Positions 8,633 to 18,319 are shown, counted from the first letter of the stretch. The stretch is DNA of 64,000 nt from Nostoc sp. JL34 (GCF_017114945.1 NZ_JABXKQ010000047.1:62001-126000), one strand, 5' to 3'. A program made the numbers and translations. Notes: a model not told the origin generated them from the letters alone.

Positions 8633-8684
8633 TTATTGAGAGTTAATTACCAATTATTGAGATTACAAATTTAGTTTATTGAAA
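8633..8684 (-). promoter_or_regulatory. Three TTATTGA-type elements spaced 21-22 bp, upstream of the second Pcb unit
   Basis: TTATTGAGA at 8633 and 8654 and TTATTGAAA at 8676 recur at 21 and 22 bp, i.e. two helical turns, in AT-rich DNA ~185-235 bp upstream of the Pcb-like start. A similar TTATTGCGA lies upstream of isiA at 12850. The spacing suggests a multi-site operator; an iron regulator of the Fur type is the obvious candidate but is inferred from context only. Confidence 0.45.
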
Positions 8685-8757
8685 GTAATTCCTATTTACT
8701 AAATCTCTTTACAAAATGTAATCATCAAAACTGGAGAAAAAATAAGCAGCGCAAACG

Positions 8758-8784
8758 GAGCGGCAATAGTAACTATCACCGCTC
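8758..8784 (-). terminator. Imperfect palindrome downstream of the hydrolase-like gene
   Basis: GAGCGG (8758-8763) pairs with CCGCTC (8779-8784), and ATAG/CTAT extends the stem around TAA with one CA/CA mismatch. No T-run follows immediately on the minus strand (a run appears ~16 nt further on), so this may be a terminator, a processing site or an operator. Confidence 0.4.
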
Positions 8785-8847
8785 AAACAACTCTTGGCTG
8801 CAAGCAAATTATTACTTTTTAAGCGTGGGTTATTCTGCTTTCTGGCT

Positions 8848-9606
8848 TCATGAATAACTTGTAGAAGTACTCAAGGATAGTGGAGATCCTTCTAGTAAAT
8901 GTGGATGGTGACGTTGCCAAAAACTCAAAATCTCTTCGCCAACCTCTTGAGGATAGAAGTAGTGAAAAAAATGATGCCCTTGTGGGCATTCCCAGAGCTT
9001 ATCTTCTGGCTTGAACCAATTCGACCAGTCATGTAATGCAGGTGGGTTGACTATCGGATCGCTCTTGCTACCACATACCATCATTGGCATAGAAACTCCA
9101 CCCTTGGCTAAATAAATCAACTTAAACAAAGAGTGTGATGATGGAGATTGTTCTAAATCTTTATCTAAGGCAGCTACTAACTTTTTAGTGGTATGAGGTG
9201 GTTGATTTCCAAATAGACTGCGAACGGTGCTTGCCAAAACTAGTTCGCGGCTGATGCTAAAAAGTTGTCGTTGAAAGTAATAGTGAGCTTGCCAATTGTT
9301 TGCAGGTTGAGCTGCTACAGCCAGCAGAGTTAGCGATCGCACTTTTTGGGGAAATCGCTGGGCAAAGGTTAAGGCAATCGCACCACCCATCCCATGTCCT
9401 GCTAGATGCACGGGGCGATCGCACCATTCTAAAAAGTCATATAGCAACTCCACAGCTTGATCTATAGAACTGGCTTCATCTTTGGTTTGCTGGTATTCCC
9501 ACTGGGCGACATTTATATGCCCAGATAAATATTCAAGCAATGGTTTATCAAAACGCTGTAAAGCAGGACTGGCACTTAACCACAAAACATCAAATGAATC
9601 AGACAT
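8848..9606 (-). CDS. Alpha/beta-hydrolase-fold protein of the isi cluster, nucleophile Ser replaced by Gly
   Basis: The 252-residue protein has an alpha/beta-hydrolase fold: HLAGHGMGGAIALTFA marks the nucleophile elbow, VRSLTLLAV the following strand, MMVCGSKSDPIVNPPALHDW the acid-residue region and PQGHHFFHYF the histidine region. In active members the elbow reads G-x-S-x-G; here it is G-H-G-M-G, so the catalytic serine is missing. Asp and His equivalents seem present. It lies 67 bp after isiB on the same strand, in the position where isiC-type hydrolase genes have been reported in some cyanobacterial isi operons. It is probably co-transcribed under iron stress. A binding or non-hydrolytic function is more likely than esterase activity. 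No signal peptide is seen. Confidence 0.78.
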   Translation of the reverse strand: MSDSFDVLWLSASPALQRFDKPLLEYLSGHINVAQWEYQQTKDEASSIDQAVELLYDFLEWCDRPVHLAGHGMGGAIALTFAQRFPQKVRSLTLLAVAAQPANNWQAHYYFQRQLFSISRELVLASTVRSLFGNQPPHTTKKLVAALDKDLEQSPSSHSLFKLIYLAKGGVSMPMMVCGSKSDPIVNPPALHDWSNWFKPEDKLWECPQGHHFFHYFYPQEVGEEILSFWQRHHPHLLEGSPLSLSTSTSYS

Positions 9607-9640
9607 AAATACCTATAACTTCTAAATTATCAATTCTAGT

Positions 9641-9668
9641 AGGGGCGTACAGCTAGCTGTATGCCCCT
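9641..9668. repeat. Strong palindrome between isiB and the hydrolase-like gene
   Basis: AGGGGCGTACAGCT and AGCTGTATGCCCCT form a 28 bp near-perfect palindrome with one mismatch. It sits between the isiB stop and the next start. It may attenuate or stabilise the transcript, and related AGGGGCG...CGCCC elements occur elsewhere (53646-53661). Confidence 0.65.
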
Positions 9669-9673
9669 AATCT

Positions 9674-10186
9674 CTACAAACCAAATTCTGTCTTCAACTG
9701 AGCGACCCAAGTTTTAATCCGCTCGTCTGTTAGCTCAGATTGACTACCTTGATCGAGTGCCAATCCGACAAACTTGCCATTTTTCAAAGCTCTAGATTGA
9801 TCAAAGTCATACCCCTCAGTTGGCCAGTAACCAACAGTTTTACCGCCTCGTTGGGAAATTTTTTCTTCCAGAATTCCCATTGCATCCTGGAAGTTATCGC
9901 TATAGCCATATTGGTCTCCATCACCAAAATAGGCAACCAACTTACCACTAAAATCTATTTCATCTAGGTCGGAGAAAAAGCCTTCCCAATCGCTCTGAAG
10001 TTGACCAATATCCCAAGTGGGAGAACCAATAATCAGCAATTCATACTCATCAAAAGTCGTAGTATCCGCTTCGTAAATGGGATGTAATGTTACAGTATCG
10101 CCACCAAACTCATCCCGAATTTTTTCAGCATCAGATTCAGTGTTGCCAGTTTGAGTACCGTAAAACAGACCAATTTTTTTCGACAT
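9674..10186 (-). CDS. isiB: Flavodoxin (long-chain)
   Basis: The 170-residue protein is a clear long-chain flavodoxin. The N-terminal FMN phosphate loop reads GLFYGTQTGNTES, the isoalloxazine-contacting loops are SPTWDIGQLQSDWE and YFGDGDQYGYSDNF, and the long-chain insertion spans about residues 118-140. It binds FMN non-covalently and replaces ferredoxin as a soluble electron carrier from photosystem I when iron is scarce. It lies 101 bp downstream of the IsiA-PsaL fusion gene on the same strand, matching the known isiAB arrangement. AGGTGAG lies just upstream of the ATG. Length and motifs are typical, with no defect seen. Confidence 0.96.
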   Translation of the reverse strand: MSKKIGLFYGTQTGNTESDAEKIRDEFGGDTVTLHPIYEADTTTFDEYELLIIGSPTWDIGQLQSDWEGFFSDLDEIDFSGKLVAYFGDGDQYGYSDNFQDAMGILEEKISQRGGKTVGYWPTEGYDFDQSRALKNGKFVGLALDQGSQSELTDERIKTWVAQLKTEFGL

Positions 10187-10287
10187 ATTCTCACCTGATA
10201 TATGGATTTGCGATTCTCTTTCCTTGCAGGACGCTGCGCGATCGCAGTAATTTACGCAAGGATACTTATTTGCCTAGTTCGTGCAAC

Positions 10288-11721
10288 TCAGAAAAACAAA
10301 CTGCTATTGGTTAATACCAAGAAGGCAAACAAAGCTCCTCCACAGCTACCTACCGTCCACCCAGCATTGAATTCACTCCAAGACTTAGCTGTTTTCATAT
10401 TTTCTGGTAGCTCTCCAAGAGCCGGTTTGCGCCCTTGGAACGATGCGCTGCCGTACAGCCACAGGCAAATCGATAAAATTAACAGCAGACCGATTGTGGC
10501 TAGTAACCCAGCTTGATTTGCCAACTCCGTATCTCGCAACGGGCCTAACTTGACAAATGGGCCAATCAAGAAGTAGCCGTGCGCCATCCCAATTTCCAGC
10601 CCCCGTGAAAAAGGAGACAAGCCTTGACGGTAAATAGGAAGATTCGCCAAAAACTTCAGCGTGATATCCGAAGCATTGACTGGGGTATAGAGATTCCCAA
10701 TTTCCGGCATTCTGGCAGGATTGACAACTCCCTGCTGAAAATCAAGTCCAGCCGCGATGACACGTACCCTCAAGGCGTGCCAGATATGACCAGCTAGAAA
10801 TACAACTGCTAGAGCAAAGTGACTAGTTGCTAACCAAGTGCGAACCGTAATCACTCCCGATGCAGTAGTACTCAATCCCAACGGCCCATAAAAAACTGTG
10901 GGATAAACGGTATCATTTACCGTGACAAAATAAGCTGCCAACAAACCCATGTAAGCCAGAGCGCCCAGGCTATAGGATAGGTAAGCCTCACCAGACCAAA
11001 ATAATACCTTTTTTGCCCAAGCAAAAGGTTTGGTGAGAATGTGCCAAAATCCTCCAGCAATGCAGAGTATTCCTACCCAAATATGTCCACCAATGACATC
11101 TTCTAAGTTATTAACTGCTGCCATCCCCTCTTTGCCAAAAGCACCGAAGAGATAGCCAAAGATGCGATTAGGGTTAATGGTCGGTTCAGTAATTACTCGT
11201 ACAGATGCTACTGTCGGATCGTAAATACCACCCCAAAACAGCGCCTTTGCTACCAATAACCACGCTCCGAACCCCAACAACAGCAGATGAATGCCGATGA
11301 TAGTGGTCATCTTGTCTTCATCTTTCCAGTCGTAGCCAAAGAAGCCAGGAAAAGAGGTGTTTTCACTTAATACTTCCGGGCCTAAAAGGGCGTGGTAAAT
11401 GCCACCAGCACCCAGTACAGCAGAACTAATCAGATGTAAGACACCAATGACAAAATAGGGATAAGTATCAATAATTTGGCCGCGATCGCCAACACCAAAT
11501 CCTAATGTTGCCAGATGGGGCAGTAAGATTAACCCCTGTTCATACATCGGTTGGGAGGGGTTGTATTTGGTGATTTCAAACAGGGTCATTGCTCCTGCCC
11601 AAAGCACAATCAACCCAGCGTGAGCAACATGAGCGCCCAAAAGCCGACCAGATAGGTTAATGAATCGGGCATTACCAGCCCACCAATCGGATTCCTGGGT
11701 GGTTATCGTTGCAGTTACCAT
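10288..11721 (-). CDS. IsiA-family antenna protein with C-terminal PsaL domain
   Basis: The 477-residue fusion has residues 1 to about 325 as a complete six-helix CP43'-type chlorophyll-binding domain ([72 protein letters not shown]). From about 340 onward it matches PsaL, the photosystem I subunit XI that mediates trimer/tetramer contacts: [40 protein letters not shown] and a final hydrophobic pair. A direct tie between antenna and the PSI oligomer interface follows as inference. Fusions of this kind are known from the isi loci of some cyanobacteria, e.g. Leptolyngbya JSC-1. The ATG starts 2 bp after the isiA stop, so the two are co-transcribed and probably translationally coupled. GGAGGCAAT lies upstream of the start, within the isiA 3' end. 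Confidence 0.93.
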   Translation of the reverse strand: MVTATITTQESDWWAGNARFINLSGRLLGAHVAHAGLIVLWAGAMTLFEITKYNPSQPMYEQGLILLPHLATLGFGVGDRGQIIDTYPYFVIGVLHLISSAVLGAGGIYHALLGPEVLSENTSFPGFFGYDWKDEDKMTTIIGIHLLLLGFGAWLLVAKALFWGGIYDPTVASVRVITEPTINPNRIFGYLFGAFGKEGMAAVNNLEDVIGGHIWVGILCIAGGFWHILTKPFAWAKKVLFWSGEAYLSYSLGALAYMGLLAAYFVTVNDTVYPTVFYGPLGLSTTASGVITVRTWLATSHFALAVVFLAGHIWHALRVRVIAAGLDFQQGVVNPARMPEIGNLYTPVNASDITLKFLANLPIYRQGLSPFSRGLEIGMAHGYFLIGPFVKLGPLRDTELANQAGLLATIGLLLILSICLWLYGSASFQGRKPALGELPENMKTAKSWSEFNAGWTVGSCGGALFAFLVLTNSSLFF

Positions 11722-11723
11722 TG

Positions 11724-12755
11724 TTAGATTGCCTCCCCACGAGTTGAATGGATGACTCTACCCTTTGCAAAGTCAAATCCAGCAGCACGTAGAACGTGCC
11801 AGAGATGCCCTTGAAGAAAGAAGAAACCTAGCCAGAAGTGAGCATTCGCCAGCCAAACGCGAGAGGATAGTAAATTTCCACTCTGGAAGTAAGGAAAGCG
11901 GTCAAACCCAATACTCAGGGCTGGCCCATAAAATTCCGGTGGGTAAGCTAGTGTGTTAACCGAGACAAAATAGGCAGCAATCAAACCCATGAGAGCTAAA
12001 GCACCCAAGCTGTAAGAAAGGTATGCTTCTCCTGACCAGACAAAAAGCTGCTTTGCCCAGGCGAAAGGTTGAGTAGTAATGTGCCAGATACCGCCGGCAA
12101 TGCAGAGAATGCTGACCCAAATGTGACCACCAACCAAGTCTTCTAGGTTGTTGACTCCAGCAATCCAGTGTTTGCCACCGCCACCAAATAAATAACCAAA
12201 AATTACAGCAGAATTCCAGGTAGGGCTAGAAACTACGCGCACTTCACCCACCGTAGAATCGTACAAGCCGCCAAAGAACATAGCTTTGGCAACCAGTAAG
12301 CCGGCTCCCAGACCCAGCAATACTAGGTGAATACCCAGAATAGTGGTCATTTTATTAGCATCTGACCAGCGATAGCCAAAAAAGGAAAATCTCTCTTCTA
12401 AGATGGCGGGCCCACGTAGGGCATGAAAGATGCCACCAAATCCTAAGAAGGCGGAGCTAATCAGGTGCAATACTCCAATGACAAAGTAGGGATAGGTATC
12501 TACTATCTGTCCACCACTTCCTACACCCCAGCCGAGGGTTGCTAAATGAGGCAATAGAATCAACCCCTGTTCGTACATTGGTTGCACTCGGTTAAAGTGG
12601 GCAAGTTCAAAAAGGGTCGTTGCACCAGCCCAGAGAACAATTAACCCTGCATGAGCAACGTGAGCGCCCAAAAGTCGCCCTGAGAGGTTGGTTAACCGAG
12701 CGTTCCCAGCCCACCAGGGAATCGACTCCGGTGTTTGAGCAGCCATCCTTGTCAT
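11724..12755 (-). CDS. isiA: Iron-stress-induced chlorophyll-binding protein IsiA (CP43')
   Basis: The 343-residue six-helix chlorophyll a protein forms rings around photosystem I under iron limitation and dissipates excess light. Canonical blocks are [99 protein letters not shown] and [20 protein letters not shown]. It lacks the large lumenal loop of PSII CP43, as expected. The start at 12755 is set by AGGAGG at 12763-12768, 7 bp upstream; an internal ATG three codons later has no such site. It is the first gene of the minus-strand cluster (isiA, IsiA-PsaL, isiB, hydrolase-like). The region upstream is AT-rich and holds TTATTG elements that may bind an iron regulator. Confidence 0.95.
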   Translation of the reverse strand: MTRMAAQTPESIPWWAGNARLTNLSGRLLGAHVAHAGLIVLWAGATTLFELAHFNRVQPMYEQGLILLPHLATLGWGVGSGGQIVDTYPYFVIGVLHLISSAFLGFGGIFHALRGPAILEERFSFFGYRWSDANKMTTILGIHLVLLGLGAGLLVAKAMFFGGLYDSTVGEVRVVSSPTWNSAVIFGYLFGGGGKHWIAGVNNLEDLVGGHIWVSILCIAGGIWHITTQPFAWAKQLFVWSGEAYLSYSLGALALMGLIAAYFVSVNTLAYPPEFYGPALSIGFDRFPYFQSGNLLSSRVWLANAHFWLGFFFLQGHLWHVLRAAGFDFAKGRVIHSTRGEAI

Positions 12756-12818
12756 GGCGTTACCTCCTGAGAAAGTTTTGAAATAGCTGAAATTTATTCT
12801 TAGCTTAATGAATATCTA

Positions 12819-12861
12819 TATCAATAAGCCTGAAGATATCCTATCAGACTTATTGCGAATT
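12819..12861 (-). promoter_or_regulatory. AT-rich isiA upstream region with inverted TTATTG elements (putative iron box)
   Basis: TTATTGCGAATTTTTATTATT (12850 onward, plus-strand reading) and TATCAATAA (12819-12827, the inverted element) lie 65-110 bp upstream of the isiA start. The first resembles the TTATTGAGA triplet upstream of the second Pcb unit. Fur regulation of isiA is established in cyanobacteria; assignment of this exact site is inference. Confidence 0.35.
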
Positions 12862-13050
12862 TTTATTATTTAATGGGAGTTAAGTTTTGTAAAGGATTTT
12901 AGGAAATAAACCGAAAAAGCGGGCGTGGTTCATTCCAACCCAACTTCTTGTAAGTGGCTTCCGATATCCTCACACAATATTACAGGCAATTACTGGTTAC
13001 AAAAGCTACATCAGTAAAAGAACTAGAGAGAGTAAATTTTGTGTGCATTT

Positions 13051-13359
13051 ATGAAATTAATCCAAAGACTAAAAGTAGCTGTAATTCCTGTTTTAACTGT
13101 ATTGAGCTTGTTGTCCGCATCAAATAAAGCACTAGCTGACTATTTAACTAGTCAGGGTTCAGGAGGTGATTACCGTTATGAATTATGGTCTAGCGATGAT
13201 AATAGTCATTACTATTTGAAAGTCTGGTCATCTGAAGCAAGTCAAAACAGTAACTCATACACCACAACTAGAGCATTCACCTCTACTAGGGAAGCTTTAA
13301 TTTATTTTGATTGCAAATACGCTCGGAGAAATTTACCCGAATGTCAGAATGTCCAATGA
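13051..13359 (+). CDS. Small secreted protein of unknown function
   Basis: Read from the ATG at 13051, the 102-residue product has a classical signal peptide: basic MKLIQRLK, hydrophobic VAVIPVLTVLSLLSA, and a likely cleavage after SNKALA. The mature ~75-residue domain (GGDYRYELWSSDDNSHYYLKV ... ALIYFDCKYARRNLPECQ) has two cysteines that may pair. A TTG at 13039 in the same frame is a less likely start. I do not recognise the family; small periplasmic proteins of this shape are common in Nostocales. It is divergent from isiA, ~295 bp away, so the two share an intergenic region, and it may share iron control. Confidence 0.65.
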   Translation: MKLIQRLKVAVIPVLTVLSLLSASNKALADYLTSQGSGGDYRYELWSSDDNSHYYLKVWSSEASQNSNSYTTTRAFTSTREALIYFDCKYARRNLPECQNVQ

Positions 13360-13422
13360 TAATTTTGAACCCATCTCGGCATGATTCGCTATTTATTTTA
13401 ATGACACTTGCGGACTCGCTAA

Positions 13423-13459
13423 CGTAATTCGTAATTAAAGAATTCAATTACGAATTACG
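13423..13459. repeat. Inverted TAATTACGAATTA-type repeat between convergent genes
   Basis: CGTAATTCGTAATT (13423-13436) faces AATTACGAATTACG (13446-13459), and a further ACGAATT unit follows to 13471. This can form a long AT-rich hairpin between two convergent genes and may serve as a bidirectional terminator. Similar units recur around 58968-59000 and 59110-59195. Confidence 0.6.
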
Positions 13460-13468
13460 AATTACGAA

Positions 13469-15997
13469 TTACACTTCGGCTGGTTGATATTCTTGTTGTC
13501 TTTCCACAAAAGCTTGAACACGGGTGCGGTAGTTTCTCACAGTCTCATCTACCCATTCGCGATCGTTGCTATTGGCATACAAATGCACCAGTGGTTCACT
13601 GGCATCTGGTAAAACTAACAGCCAACTGTCATCGTAGGGTTGACAAATTTTCACTCCATCGATGAGTTCTAGATTTTGAGCTGGGTGAGTTTCCACCAAG
13701 TAACGCATTAAAGCACCCTTAGCTGTCCACGGGCAGCGGACTGTATAAGTTTTGTGAATTACACGGGGCAATTCTGACCGCGCAGCAGCAAGCGATCGCT
13801 CCTGGATAGTCAACATCTCAATTATCTTCGCAATGCAGAACATGGAATCAAATCCCGGATGCAGTTGCGGGAAAATAAAACCAGTCTCTCCACTACCTCC
13901 TAATACCACATTAGGGTTTTTTTGACAAGCCTCCATTAAAGCTGTCGGGTTAGCTTTAGTGCGAATCACTCTGCCATCATGGCGACGGGCGACTTGTTCA
14001 ATCGCACTGGAAGCATGAACTGGTACAACTACAGTTCCTCTGGGGTTAGCCGTCAGAATCATATCTACCATCAGTGCTGTTAACATTTCCCCACGAATTG
14101 GGTAGCCTGATTCATCAACTAAAATTAGCTGTTCTCCATTAGCCGATACTTGCACGCCAAAGTTAGCTTTCAATGCCTCCACTACATGACCTAACTGAGT
14201 CAGCAGTCCTTCGCGATCGGCTACGGACATCGCCGTTTTATTGACACTAGCATTCAGTACGACTGCATCAGCGCCAAATTTATCTAACATTTGGGGTAAA
14301 ACTGCCCCCGACACCGCATAAACATAGTCAATCACCACTTTTGCCCGACTGTTGCGGAGTGTATGAACATGCAACAGTTTCTCAAAAGCAGTGCAGTAAC
14401 GCTCCATGACTTGGCTAGGATAAGATACATCGCCAATTTCATGAATTAGCGCCCGCCGCATATCCTCCTTAAAGTAAGCTCCTTCAATTTTCTTTTCCAG
14501 GGCTTTGGAGATATTAATGCCCTTGGCATCCATGAATTCAATCAAAATGTAGTCAGGGCGATCGGGATGTACCCGGACGTGGATACCACCAACTACCGAC
14601 ATTGTGGGTATAACCGTGCGGGCGATGGGGATAGCTGTGGCATCGAGGTTTTGAATATCAATACCTACTGACATTAAACCAGCAATCAGCGATCGCGTCA
14701 CCATTCGAGAGACATTACGCTGGTCACGGGAAACCGTTACCTTAGAACCAGGTTTCAAGGTAGAACCATAAGCAGCTCCCAATTTCACGGCGAATTCTGG
14801 GGTGATGTCGATATTAGCTAATCCTTGTACACCACGTTGCCCAAATAAATTCCGTTGGGCGGTGTTCCCCCAAATCAAGTTAATGTTTAAAATTGCCCCT
14901 GACTCAATCTTTTTACTGGGCCAAACGCGCACGCCGGGGCTAATTTGGGCTTCTTCTCCCACCGTAGAAAGCGAACCGACCACAGCAGCTTCTAATACTT
15001 GAGCGCGGCGATCTACACGAGTGCCACGGGAAATCACGCAGGCAGAAAGAGCTACTTCCTCGCCAATAAATGCCCCATTCCACACTATGGGACGTTTGAG
15101 ATTAGCATCAGCACCAATAGTGACATTATCTCCAATTACGGTTCCTGCCTCAATTTGTACTCTTGCCCCAATGCGACAATTATCACCAATCACTACTGGG
15201 GTTTCAATCACAGCCGTCTGATCGATGTAAGTATTTTGACCTACCCATAACTCATGGGAAACTTCTTTGTAGGCAAAATCTAGTTGCACTTTCCGAGCTA
15301 AAGCGTCATATTGAGCCTCGCGATAAGCATCTAAGTGACCAACATCACACCAGTAACCTTGAGCAATGTAACCATACATTGGCTCATCTTTTGCTAGTAG
15401 TAAGGGGAATAAGTCTTTGGAAAAGTCACATTCAACGTTTGCTGGCAGATATTCCAAAACTTCTGGTTCGAGAATGTAAGTACCAGTGTTGACGGTATCA
15501 GAAAAAATTTCACTACTAGAGGGTTTTTCTAAAAATCGCCGAATCCGTGATTCCTCATCGGTAATCACCACCCCAAACTCAATTGGGTTGGGAACCCTGG
15601 TTAAAATCAAAGTAGCTTTTGACTTATTTTGTTTGTGAAATGCGATCGCTGCCGTCAGGTCGAAATCTGTTATGCTATCACCGCTAATAACTAAAAAAGT
15701 TTCATCAAGAAGTTCGGCAATGTTTTTCACACAGCCAGCTGTACCCAAAGGCTGATCTTCTTCGACAGCATAAGTCATCTGGACGCCAAAATCGCTGCCA
15801 TCTTGAAAATAATCTCGCAAGACATCAGGTAAATAATGCAATGTGGCAATAACTTCTGTAATTTGATGTCGTTTGAGGAGATTGATAATATGTTCGGCAA
15901 TTGGTCGATTTAGAATCGGCACCATCGGTTTGGGCAGATCGCAAGTTAACGGGCGAAGCCGCGTTCCCGAACCGCCTGCCATCAGAACTGCACGCAT
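13469..15997 (-). CDS. Sugar-phosphate nucleotidyltransferase fused to a degenerate phosphomannomutase-like domain
   Basis: The 842-residue fusion starts with a nucleotidyltransferase domain (residues 1-235): [20 protein letters not shown] is the nucleotide-binding signature, [11 protein letters not shown] holds the metal-binding Asp, and FLEKPS follows. A left-handed beta-helix with hexapeptide repeats fills about 250-370. Residues ~385-835 follow the alpha-D-phosphohexomutase layout, but the four active loops are altered. The phosphoserine TASHNP loop is replaced by a VHPDRPD segment, the DGDxDR metal loop is missing, and the RPSGTEP loop reads LPDASEPLV. Thus it probably makes a nucleotide sugar (GDP-mannose- or glucose-1-phosphate-type) for polysaccharide or glycan synthesis, while the mutase part may be structural or regulatory. 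The domain order is conserved in cyanobacteria. It stands alone but lies near two glycosyltransferases on the same strand. Confidence 0.88.
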   Translation of the reverse strand: MRAVLMAGGSGTRLRPLTCDLPKPMVPILNRPIAEHIINLLKRHQITEVIATLHYLPDVLRDYFQDGSDFGVQMTYAVEEDQPLGTAGCVKNIAELLDETFLVISGDSITDFDLTAAIAFHKQNKSKATLILTRVPNPIEFGVVITDEESRIRRFLEKPSSSEIFSDTVNTGTYILEPEVLEYLPANVECDFSKDLFPLLLAKDEPMYGYIAQGYWCDVGHLDAYREAQYDALARKVQLDFAYKEVSHELWVGQNTYIDQTAVIETPVVIGDNCRIGARVQIEAGTVIGDNVTIGADANLKRPIVWNGAFIGEEVALSACVISRGTRVDRRAQVLEAAVVGSLSTVGEEAQISPGVRVWPSKKIESGAILNINLIWGNTAQRNLFGQRGVQGLANIDITPEFAVKLGAAYGSTLKPGSKVTVSRDQRNVSRMVTRSLIAGLMSVGIDIQNLDATAIPIARTVIPTMSVVGGIHVRVHPDRPDYILIEFMDAKGINISKALEKKIEGAYFKEDMRRALIHEIGDVSYPSQVMERYCTAFEKLLHVHTLRNSRAKVVIDYVYAVSGAVLPQMLDKFGADAVVLNASVNKTAMSVADREGLLTQLGHVVEALKANFGVQVSANGEQLILVDESGYPIRGEMLTALMVDMILTANPRGTVVVPVHASSAIEQVARRHDGRVIRTKANPTALMEACQKNPNVVLGGSGETGFIFPQLHPGFDSMFCIAKIIEMLTIQERSLAAARSELPRVIHKTYTVRCPWTAKGALMRYLVETHPAQNLELIDGVKICQPYDDSWLLVLPDASEPLVHLYANSNDREWVDETVRNYRTRVQAFVERQQEYQPAEV

Positions 15998-16351
15998 AAA
16001 TCCTCCTTAGATATTTACAGCCTTCGCTGCTTGAAAACGTGTCAGATATATTTTCTTCTTCTTTCTCTAGTCTCCTATGGATATTGATATTTGAGGAACT
16101 TCCACAAGATGCATATAGATTGGGGATTGGAAAGAGGCAGAGGGGCAGGGAGCAGGGAGCAGAGGGGAAAGAGGTAATTTTTTATTCTCCCTCTTGCCCC
16201 CCAATACGGTTCGGATAAGCAGGAGAGGCTTTTGAGGAAAGAGGGTTCTTAGTAATTCTTCTCTCCCTCTGCCCCCCTGCCTTAACCAAGAAATTCCTTA
16301 ACCGAACGGTATTGCCCTGTCCCCTGCTCTCTGCTTCTTCATCTCCCCAAC
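15998..16351. other. Intergenic region with purine/pyrimidine-rich short repeats
   Basis: The 354 bp contain no credible gene. They hold a GAGGCAGAGGGGCAGGGAGC-type tandem repeat (16131-16174) and a facing CTCCCTCTGCCCCCCTGCC run (16262-16281), which together could fold into a large hairpin. The element at 16204-16214 (ACGGTTCGG) and 16300-16309 (CCGAACGGT) is a further inverted pair. Confidence 0.6.
16131..16174 (+). repeat. Short tandem repeat, GCAGGGA/GCAGAGG units
   Basis: Reiterated 7-8 base purine-rich units of the same family as those in the ABC-ATPase gene and upstream of recF; typical of heterocystous cyanobacteria. Confidence 0.7.
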
Positions 16352-18217
16352 TTATTGACAATGATAAAGTCCATATTCGTAGCCGTCTACGCTTGGTAAA
16401 GATTTAGTATCAGATATAACGCATGTTTTGACGGCTTCGGCAACGGGGGCGTGAAAATTTACCAGCCACAAGTCAAAAGGTCGTGGTAAGTTCTTTAAAG
16501 TATTTTCCAGAGCTATGGTGGAAGTATTCGGGTCTTGGTCTTGATGGGCAAGGAGAAACAGAGCTTTGGGGGGGGAATTGGCAAGTTTAATCTCCCTCGC
16601 TACCCCCATCATTTCCCCAGTGTGTACATAAGTTTTGTGGGTAGTGGCAATCAGTACTGGCACTGGGGACATTTGTTGGATTAGTTGCACAAAAATGTCA
16701 GGGCGATAATATTTTTGATAGCCGAGATTACAGAATACTGTAACTGCACTGGCAAGTCCCATTAACCAAATTAAGATTACGGCTTTTTTCCCGTTTATTC
16801 CCCATCTGCCTATGCTTTTGCTCTCATTTTTATCTTGTTCTCTTCCCATCAATTCTTTGGGAGGATGCCAACAAACTGCGAGACTTGCCCCTAGTAAAAC
16901 AACGATCGCAGGAAAGTAAACAAAATTATAGCGAGCGCCTCTGGTCAGATCGATTCCCAAAAAGTAGGTAAAGATAAAGAATAAAGCGATCGCGCTGATC
17001 GCAACTCCGACAAACACCTGAATCATAATTTGGCTTTCTGGGTGCTGTAGTTGAATCTTGATCCCACGCAGCAAAATTGGTACTGCCCAAATAAAGAAAA
17101 TCAGCATCACCACTCCAGAAGGAATCACCACCAAAGCTTGAGAAGATTCAACTGGTAACAGGCAAATCATTGCAATCAATGTTCCTAAAGCCTGAAAAAT
17201 TGGGCTTAACCAATCTAGTCCAACGCGCGAACCTCGAATCCACTCGGTCAAATTATCACGATTTTTATTCTCTAAAAAGATTGGTAGCCAAATTAAACTC
17301 GCCACAAGAGTACCTGTCGCAACGGCATAAATGCGCCGCCAGGGAGGAGAGAAGAGGAGAGAAAATTTGCTCTTAGTCTGCAACTGATGCCAAGCAAGAA
17401 AAATCAAAACTACGGCTTCTGTGCAGAGGGTGAGGATAAAGAAGTAATGAGTCGCAACACCTAAAGCATTAATTTCTACCCAGAGAAGTGCAATCCAGAT
17501 GGGTAAAGGTGTGCGGTTTTGAATATGACGTGTGGCAATTACTAAGCAGGTGAGGGAAGCAGTTACCCATAATGCTGCCAAAGTATAATGACGCGCTTCT
17601 TGTGATAAAAATACGCCGTAGGGTGATACTGCCATCATGGCAGCAGCCAAGTGTCCCACTAATCGCGAACGAAATGCTACCTTACCTAATATGTAAACAC
17701 CCGGTATGGAGGCAGCACCAATTATAGCTGCTAGCGATCGCGCCCCAAACAGCGATACTAATCCTCCGTCGCTCTTAAATAATTTCATCCACAGATAAGC
17801 TAGCACAAAATACAGTGGTGGATGGGTATCTTGTGTAACTAAGTTATGAACTACATCACCAATACTAGCCGTTGGGTTTGGTTGCAGTGGTTGTAATAAA
17901 ATATCAGGTGCGATCGCTTGATCTAGGGGTACTGCTAAAAAAGTATTCCCCAAACTAAACACCAAGGTGGAAAACTCATCAGTCCAAGGAGGCTTTGTAG
18001 TCAAGTTGGCTAGGCGCAAACTGATACCGATGATTAACCATATTAAGTTTAGCAAGGGGTGAATCCAGAAAGGAGGAAGGCGATGCCAATTATGCCAATA
18101 CTTGTGTTGTGAGCCAGAGGTTGTATCTGCCAGAGACAGGAAATGTGTAGCAGATGCAGGCAGCAACGAGATAATTTGCTTGTAAAAATAAAATACACCT
18201 TGGAAAATAACTCTCAT
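16352..18217 (-). CDS. Membrane glycosyltransferase, GT39/ArnT-like (PMT_2 family)
   Basis: The 621-residue integral membrane protein has around 11-12 predicted hydrophobic helices. An early acidic loop, PPWTDEFSTLVFSLG (after residue 70), and HPPLYFVLAYLWMKLFKSDG (near 130) match the lipid-linked-sugar binding loops of GT39/GT-C enzymes, where the Asp-Glu pair is catalytic. AAIIGAASIPGVYILGKVA and SPYGVFLSQEARHYTLAALW are typical of the PMT_2 family. It would transfer a sugar from a polyprenyl-phosphate donor to a lipid, protein or polymer on the outer face of the inner membrane. The next gene on the same strand, a GT2-GtrA polyprenyl-phosphate sugar synthase ~100 bp upstream, is a natural donor supplier. 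Acceptor unknown. Confidence 0.85.
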   Translation of the reverse strand: MRVIFQGVFYFYKQIISLLPASATHFLSLADTTSGSQHKYWHNWHRLPPFWIHPLLNLIWLIIGISLRLANLTTKPPWTDEFSTLVFSLGNTFLAVPLDQAIAPDILLQPLQPNPTASIGDVVHNLVTQDTHPPLYFVLAYLWMKLFKSDGGLVSLFGARSLAAIIGAASIPGVYILGKVAFRSRLVGHLAAAMMAVSPYGVFLSQEARHYTLAALWVTASLTCLVIATRHIQNRTPLPIWIALLWVEINALGVATHYFFILTLCTEAVVLIFLAWHQLQTKSKFSLLFSPPWRRIYAVATGTLVASLIWLPIFLENKNRDNLTEWIRGSRVGLDWLSPIFQALGTLIAMICLLPVESSQALVVIPSGVVMLIFFIWAVPILLRGIKIQLQHPESQIMIQVFVGVAISAIALFFIFTYFLGIDLTRGARYNFVYFPAIVVLLGASLAVCWHPPKELMGREQDKNESKSIGRWGINGKKAVILIWLMGLASAVTVFCNLGYQKYYRPDIFVQLIQQMSPVPVLIATTHKTYVHTGEMMGVAREIKLANSPPKALFLLAHQDQDPNTSTIALENTLKNLPRPFDLWLVNFHAPVAEAVKTCVISDTKSLPSVDGYEYGLYHCQ

Positions 18218-18319
18218 TGCCGGGCCTCACACAAATGGATTTGTAGATTTGACGTTTGAGATTTAAGTTCGTTCTAAAGTCTAAAAACAAAAATCAAAAT
18301 CTCAAATCCCTCGTTGTGA

